Source of the DNA: Bacteroidia bacterium
GTDB lineage: Bacteria > Bacteroidota > Bacteroidia > JABDFU01
Direction of reading: 5' to 3'
DNA: 17,465 nt
Assembly: GCA_020849195.1 (NCBI GenBank)
Contig: JADLGT010000142.1
Span: 1-17,465 of the forward strand
Shown here piece after piece: positions 14,026 to 17,465 of this stretch. The notes beneath the pieces are model-generated. The model was not told the DNA's origin. It saw only the letters and a list, made by a program, of their open reading frames with translations, and made no database searches. The position numbers were made by a program, and so were the translations under genes. How positions within the stretch are numbered: position 1 is the first letter of the stretch; each line of letters opens with the position of its first letter.

Positions 14026-17000
14026 GTGAACTTTCGCCATTTTTTATTAAGCACATTAATTATATTTTGCTCTTCATTACCTGTAAAAGCCGATCATGGA
14101 GGCGCTCTTGATATGTCGTACCGTTGTTTGGGTGGCGGCAAGTACGAAATTACACTCAAATTTTATCGCGATTGTTCGGGAGCGGCTATGATAAGTTCGT
14201 ATAGCGCTTTTTTGGACACTTACTATGGAGTAGGTGCAAATATTGACATTGACTGGAGTTCATCTTGCGGGTCAGGCACCATAACATTTCCTAAGCCTAC
14301 GAATGTAACAGCAGCTACCAATTATGTAGGCCCCGAAGTTACTTTTTTATGCCCTACCGGCAAATCAACCTGCAACGGAGGCACTACGCCAGGTTTTCAA
14401 TATTACGAGTACATTGATACGATTACCTTAGGAACTTGTACCGGTAATATTACATTTGGCTATGGTGTTTGCAACAGAAGTTGCTCTATCAATACAATCA
14501 TTACGCCCTGCTCATCTTGTGCATACGTTGATGCAATGCTGAATAATTCCGGAGGGTGTAACAGCTCTCCGGTTTTCTCGAATGTACCACTGCCTGTTGC
14601 TTGTGTGGGGCAAAAATTCTGTTTTAACCCCGGTGCTATTGATGCAGATGGAGATTCTTTAGTATATTCTTTAATTAATGCCAGAGGAGGCACCTCTGTC
14701 AGTTCATCGTGGACTGATGTAGTAACATACATGCCGCCATACTCGGGCACCAACCCCATAGCAACAAGTGGCGGGGTTACAATTAATAAAACTACCGGCG
14801 ATATTTGTTTCACTCCTACCACACAACAAATCGGAGTAATTGCCATACAAGTTGATGAATACCGGAACAAAAAAAAGGTAGGCTACGTGGTGCGTGATAT
14901 GCAGATATATATTAAAGCCTGTACAAATAATATGCCTATAATGTCGGGCATAGACAACACGACTAGCTTTTCAACTACAGCTTGTAAAGATAGTCCGATT
15001 TGTTTCGATGTATTCAGTTCCGATGCGGATGCAGCACAAAATGTTAGTATTAGTTGGAATAACGGCATTCCCGGCGCTACGTTTACCAGCAGCGGAGGTT
15101 CGCGACCTAAAGGAACTTTTTGTTGGACACCAACAGCAGCCAATGTACGACCATCTCCTTATGTATTTACAGTAACTGTTAAAGATGACAATTGTCCTAA
15201 CGTAGGAGTTCAAGTTTTTACCTACCAGATTAATGTAACCAATTGTGTAGGACCTCAAGTAAATATAACTAGCGCTTCGGTGTGTAGTGGCGGATGTACG
15301 AACATCACTGCAAACACAAGTGGAGGTGCAACTCCGTACACCTATAATTGGAGCGGAGGCGGATCGACTACATCTGTATTAAATGTTTGCCCCACTGCAA
15401 CAACGACTTATTCCGTTACGGTAACCGACAATTCGGGTGCAACAAAAACTGCCGCAGCAACTGTTACAGTAAGTTCTCCAATGACTTTAACTACAAGCAA
15501 AGTTGATTCGAAATGTTCCGGTGCAAATAACGGCACCGCCACCGCTCTGCCCACCGGAGGCTCAACGCCACTCACCTATTCATGGAGTACGACTCCCGTC
15601 CAAACCACTATAACAGCAACAAATTTAGCTCCGGGTACATATATAGTAACAACAACTGACTCAAAGGGATGCACAAAAACTTCAACGGCTGTAATAACCG
15701 AGCCGCCGGCTGTAACACTCACGCCTTCATCAACAAATACCTCGTGTAATGGGTCTGCAGATGGAACAGCTTCCGTAATACCTAATGGAGGATCGGGACC
15801 ATATACATACACATGGGCTCCTTCCGGCGGAGCCGGACAAACAGCAACAAGCTTACCTGCTGCAACCTATACAGTTACCGTTACTGATAGTAAAGGCTGC
15901 ACCAAATCGGCTACTACGGCTGTTGCTCAGCCTTCGGCAATAAACTTATCTCTTTCAAAAACCGACATAAAATGTAATGGAGGTAGTACGGGTACTTTAT
16001 CGGTAAATGTAAACGGAGGCTCTTCTCCGTATTCGTATTCATGGTCTCCTGCCGGAGGAAATGGCGCAACGGCATCATCTCTTTTGGTAGGCACATATAC
16101 AGTGGTTGTAACCGACACAAAAGGATGCACAACTTCATCAAGTTCGTCAATCACCGAACCGGCCGCCATGTCATTGCTCACCAATAGCTCTCCGGCAAAT
16201 TGCGGTGTGAACGATGGTTCTGTAGGCGTAACTCCCAATGGCGGAATATCGCCATATACTTACCTGTGGACTCCCGGTGGCGGATCGACCGCAATAATTT
16301 CTAATGTTGCAGGAGGAAGTTACACCGTATTAGTAACTGACTCGAAAGGATGCAGCACTTCAACCACAGCCATTGTTGCCAGTTCGGGCGGCGCAACAAT
16401 AACGGCCACTTCAACCAATGTAACTTGTTATAACGGTAATGACGGGACCGCAAGTGCTGCTGCAACGGGAGGCACTCCTGGCTACGCTTATTCATGGAGT
16501 AACGGTGCTACGTCGCAAACAGTTTCCGGACTTATAAGTGGAACTTATTCTGTAACTGTTACCGATGCAAATAACTGTCCTGCTATTAGTACAACGGTTA
16601 TTACTCAGCCATCGGCTGTTACCGGAACAGTTAGTGTTGTTTCATCAACATGCGGAAACCCGAACGGCAGCGCAACAGTTACACCGAATGGCGGACAAGG
16701 CGCCTACAGTTTTTCATGGTCGAGCGGAGGAGTAACCGCTACCGAATCGGGCTTGTCTGCAACTACTTATACGGTTACGGTTTTTGACGGGAGTGCTTGT
16801 ACCGGTACGGCATCGGCTACAATAACCAACGTTGGTGGCGGCGTACCAACAGCTTCCGTTGTAACTAATGTAACTTGTAACGGTGGCAATGACGGAAGCG
16901 CAACTGTCAATATAGCCGGCGGAACAATTCCATTTACATATTCGTGGAGCTCGGCACAAAATACACAAACTATATCGGGCCTAACGCAAGGATCATATAC

Positions 17001-17465
17001 AGTAACAATTGGCGATGCCAGCACCTGTACAAGTACAAGTGTTGTTACTATTACTGAGCCTGCTGCAATAAACGACCCTACTTTTGTTACCAACAATGCG
17101 AATTGCGGTGTAAATAACGGTTCAGCAATTGCTTCTGCTTCGGGCGGTGCCGGAAGTTTAACGTACACATGGAGCAATTCGGTTGCAGGGCCTACCAATA
17201 ATAATATTGCAGCCAATAGCTATACGGTAACCGTTAAAGATGCAAATGGTTGTACAAAAACCGGCGTTGCTAACGTAAGTAACAATGGTGGACCTACGGT
17301 AAATTCTATTACGCCAACCGCTGTTACCTGCAACGGAGCTAAAACAGGTAGTGTTACTGTTAACATAAGTAGCGGAAACCCTTCATACACGTACAGTTGG
17401 AGCGAAGGAACTAATTCCACCACAACCGATGTTCAATCGACGATAAGTAATGTTGCGGCAGGCAA
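14026..17465 (+). CDS. Large secreted SprB-repeat surface protein (3' end outside window)
   Basis: One plus-strand frame is open from the GTG at 14026 to the window edge, at least 1146 codons with no stop. The GTG is chosen because it heads a signal peptide (NFRHFLLSTLIIFCSSLPVKA, cut after A22) and an in-frame TGA lies at 13984. Residues 23-299 form a cysteine-rich head of a type common at the front of large Bacteroidota surface proteins, with SYRCLGGGKYEITLKFYRDC (31-50) and, at its end, VDEYRNKKKVGYVVRDMQIY (277-296). Residues 301-408 look like an Ig/cadherin-like domain. From residue 412 there are ten repeats of 74-77 residues (the tenth cut) with the pattern TCNG..DG..GG..PYTYSWS...GTYTVTVTD..GCT, the SprB repeat (PF13573). 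Such proteins are normally exported by the type IX system through a C-terminal domain, which is not visible here, and act in gliding or adhesion. Confidence 0.85.
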   Translation, partial: MNFRHFLLSTLIIFCSSLPVKADHGGALDMSYRCLGGGKYEITLKFYRDCSGAAMISSYSAFLDTYYGVGANIDIDWSSSCGSGTITFPKPTNVTAATNYVGPEVTFLCPTGKSTCNGGTTPGFQYYEYIDTITLGTCTGNITFGYGVCNRSCSINTIITPCSSCAYVDAMLNNSGGCNSSPVFSNVPLPVACVGQKFCFNPGAIDADGDSLVYSLINARGGTSVSSSWTDVVTYMPPYSGTNPIATSGGVTINKTTGDICFTPTTQQIGVIAIQVDEYRNKKKVGYVVRDMQIYIKACTNNMPIMSGIDNTTSFSTTACKDSPICFDVFSSDADAAQNVSISWNNGIPGATFTSSGGSRPKGTFCWTPTAANVRPSPYVFTVTVKDDNCPNVGVQVFTYQINVTNCVGPQVNITSASVCSGGCTNITANTSGGATPYTYNWSGGGSTTSVLNVCPTATTTYSVTVTDNSGATKTAAATVTVSSPMTLTTSKVDSKCSGANNGTATALPTGGSTPLTYSWSTTPVQTTITATNLAPGTYIVTTTDSKGCTKTSTAVITEPPAVTLTPSSTNTSCNGSADGTASVIPNGGSGPYTYTWAPSGGAGQTATSLPAATYTVTVTDSKGCTKSATTAVAQPSAINLSLSKTDIKCNGGSTGTLSVNVNGGSSPYSYSWSPAGGNGATASSLLVGTYTVVVTDTKGCTTSSSSSITEPAAMSLLTNSSPANCGVNDGSVGVTPNGGISPYTYLWTPGGGSTAIISNVAGGSYTVLVTDSKGCSTSTTAIVASSGGATITATSTNVTCYNGNDGTASAAATGGTPGYAYSWSNGATSQTVSGLISGTYSVTVTDANNCPAISTTVITQPSAVTGTVSVVSSTCGNPNGSATVTPNGGQGAYSFSWSSGGVTATESGLSATTYTVTVFDGSACTGTASATITNVGGGVPTASVVTNVTCNGGNDGSATVNIAGGTIPFTYSWSSAQNTQTISGLTQGSYTVTIGDASTCTSTSVVTITEPAAINDPTFVTNNANCGVNNGSAIASASGGAGSLTYTWSNSVAGPTNNNIAANSYTVTVKDANGCTKTGVANVSNNGGPTVNSITPTAVTCNGAKTGSVTVNISSGNPSYTYSWSEGTNSTTTDVQSTISNVAAG
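15259..17465 (+). repeat. Tandem SprB-like protein repeats, about 225 bp each, ten units
   Basis: Unit borders read from the translation are 15259-15480, 15481-15711, 15712-15939, 15940-16167, 16168-16395, 16396-16617, 16618-16842, 16843-17067, 17068-17292 and 17293 to the edge. Each has a cysteine near position 10-13 and, except unit 1, a second in (G)CT near 61-64, which could form a disulfide. Unit 1 is the most divergent (cysteines at 9, 13 and 44). The DNA of the units is diverged, so recent copying is not evident; repeat identity is at protein level. Confidence 0.85.
15940..17465 (+). repeat. Higher-order two-unit repeat within the SprB-like array
   Basis: From the fourth unit on, two types alternate. 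Type A units (starting 15940, 16396, 16843 and 17293) have CNGG/CYNGND/CNGGND/CNGAKT after the first cysteine, and the complete ones end in TEPAA or TQPSA. Type B units (starting 16168, 16618, 17068) have CGV or CGN, one residue shorter, and end in SSGGA, NVGGG or SNNGG. The A+B pairs are 456, 447 and 450 bp long. Confidence 0.7.

Noticed and set aside
14460-15258. Minus-strand frames of 86-136 codons opposite the head domain
   Set aside because: They lie opposite the well-supported secreted protein, have no family features, and no promoter or terminator fits them.
15576-17423. Long antisense open frames across the repeat region, including one of 149 codons
   Set aside because: They follow the 225-bp period of the sense repeats, encode Pro/Val-rich text repeated in step with it, and arise because the sense codon pattern excludes antisense stops. 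The sense frame has a signal peptide and known repeats.
1-17465. CRISPR arrays, toxin-antitoxin, phage, transposase, tRNA or rRNA genes, riboswitches
   Set aside because: Looked for on both strands and not found; the only tandem repeats are protein-coding.

Overview
The window is a piece of a Bacteroidota (Bacteroidetes) chromosome. The evidence is an AT-rich sequence, starts preceded by A/T-rich leaders rather than Shine-Dalgarno sequences, several matches to the phylum-type promoter (TTG, 16-20 nt, TAnnTTTG), a DUF4421 barrel protein, a SprB-repeat surface protein of the kind exported by the type IX secretion system, and the order birA / rsfS-ftsH-LUD protein-DUF2007 protein-cdsA-psd, which I recall as common in this phylum. 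The genus cannot be told from the window. No tRNA, rRNA, CRISPR, insertion sequence, phage or recognisable defence system was seen.

Layout. (1) 2-2137: 3' part of a BamA/TamA-type outer-membrane barrel gene cut by the window edge. (2) 2330-2865: a small coiled-coil lipoprotein gene converging on a previously easy-to-miss 52-residue cysteine-rich membrane protein gene, with a bidirectional terminator between them that lies inside the lipoprotein reading frame. (3) 2950-4468: nth (endonuclease III) converging on birA (biotin ligase without a DNA-binding domain). (4) 4555-7958: rsfS, ftsH, a LUD-domain protein and a DUF2007 protein, all tightly spaced and probably one operon. (5) 8035-9503: cdsA and psd, overlapping by 4 nt, with their own well-formed promoter; these make CDP-diacylglycerol and phosphatidylethanolamine. 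(6) 9571-10904: gdhA (glutamate dehydrogenase) on the minus strand with its own hairpin terminator. (7) 11234-12845: a minus-strand pair, DUF4421 protein then a lipoprotein methionine sulfoxide reductase B, 4 nt apart. (8) 13022-13903: an RlmI-like SAM-dependent methyltransferase. (9) 14026 to the window end: a very long open frame, running off the edge, for a secreted protein with a signal peptide, a cysteine-rich head, an Ig-like domain and at least ten SprB-like repeats of about 75 residues.

How the genes fit together. Most of the window is housekeeping for the cell envelope and for protein quality: outer-membrane assembly, membrane proteolysis (FtsH), ribosome silencing (RsfS), phospholipid synthesis (CdsA, Psd), periplasmic or lipoprotein methionine repair (MsrB). 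The accessory and least ordinary part is the repeat protein at the right edge, whose repeats from the third SprB-like unit onward alternate between two types and so form a two-unit, roughly 450-bp higher-order repeat. The other point worth a look is the lipoprotein gene that has no stop codon before its own transcription terminator.
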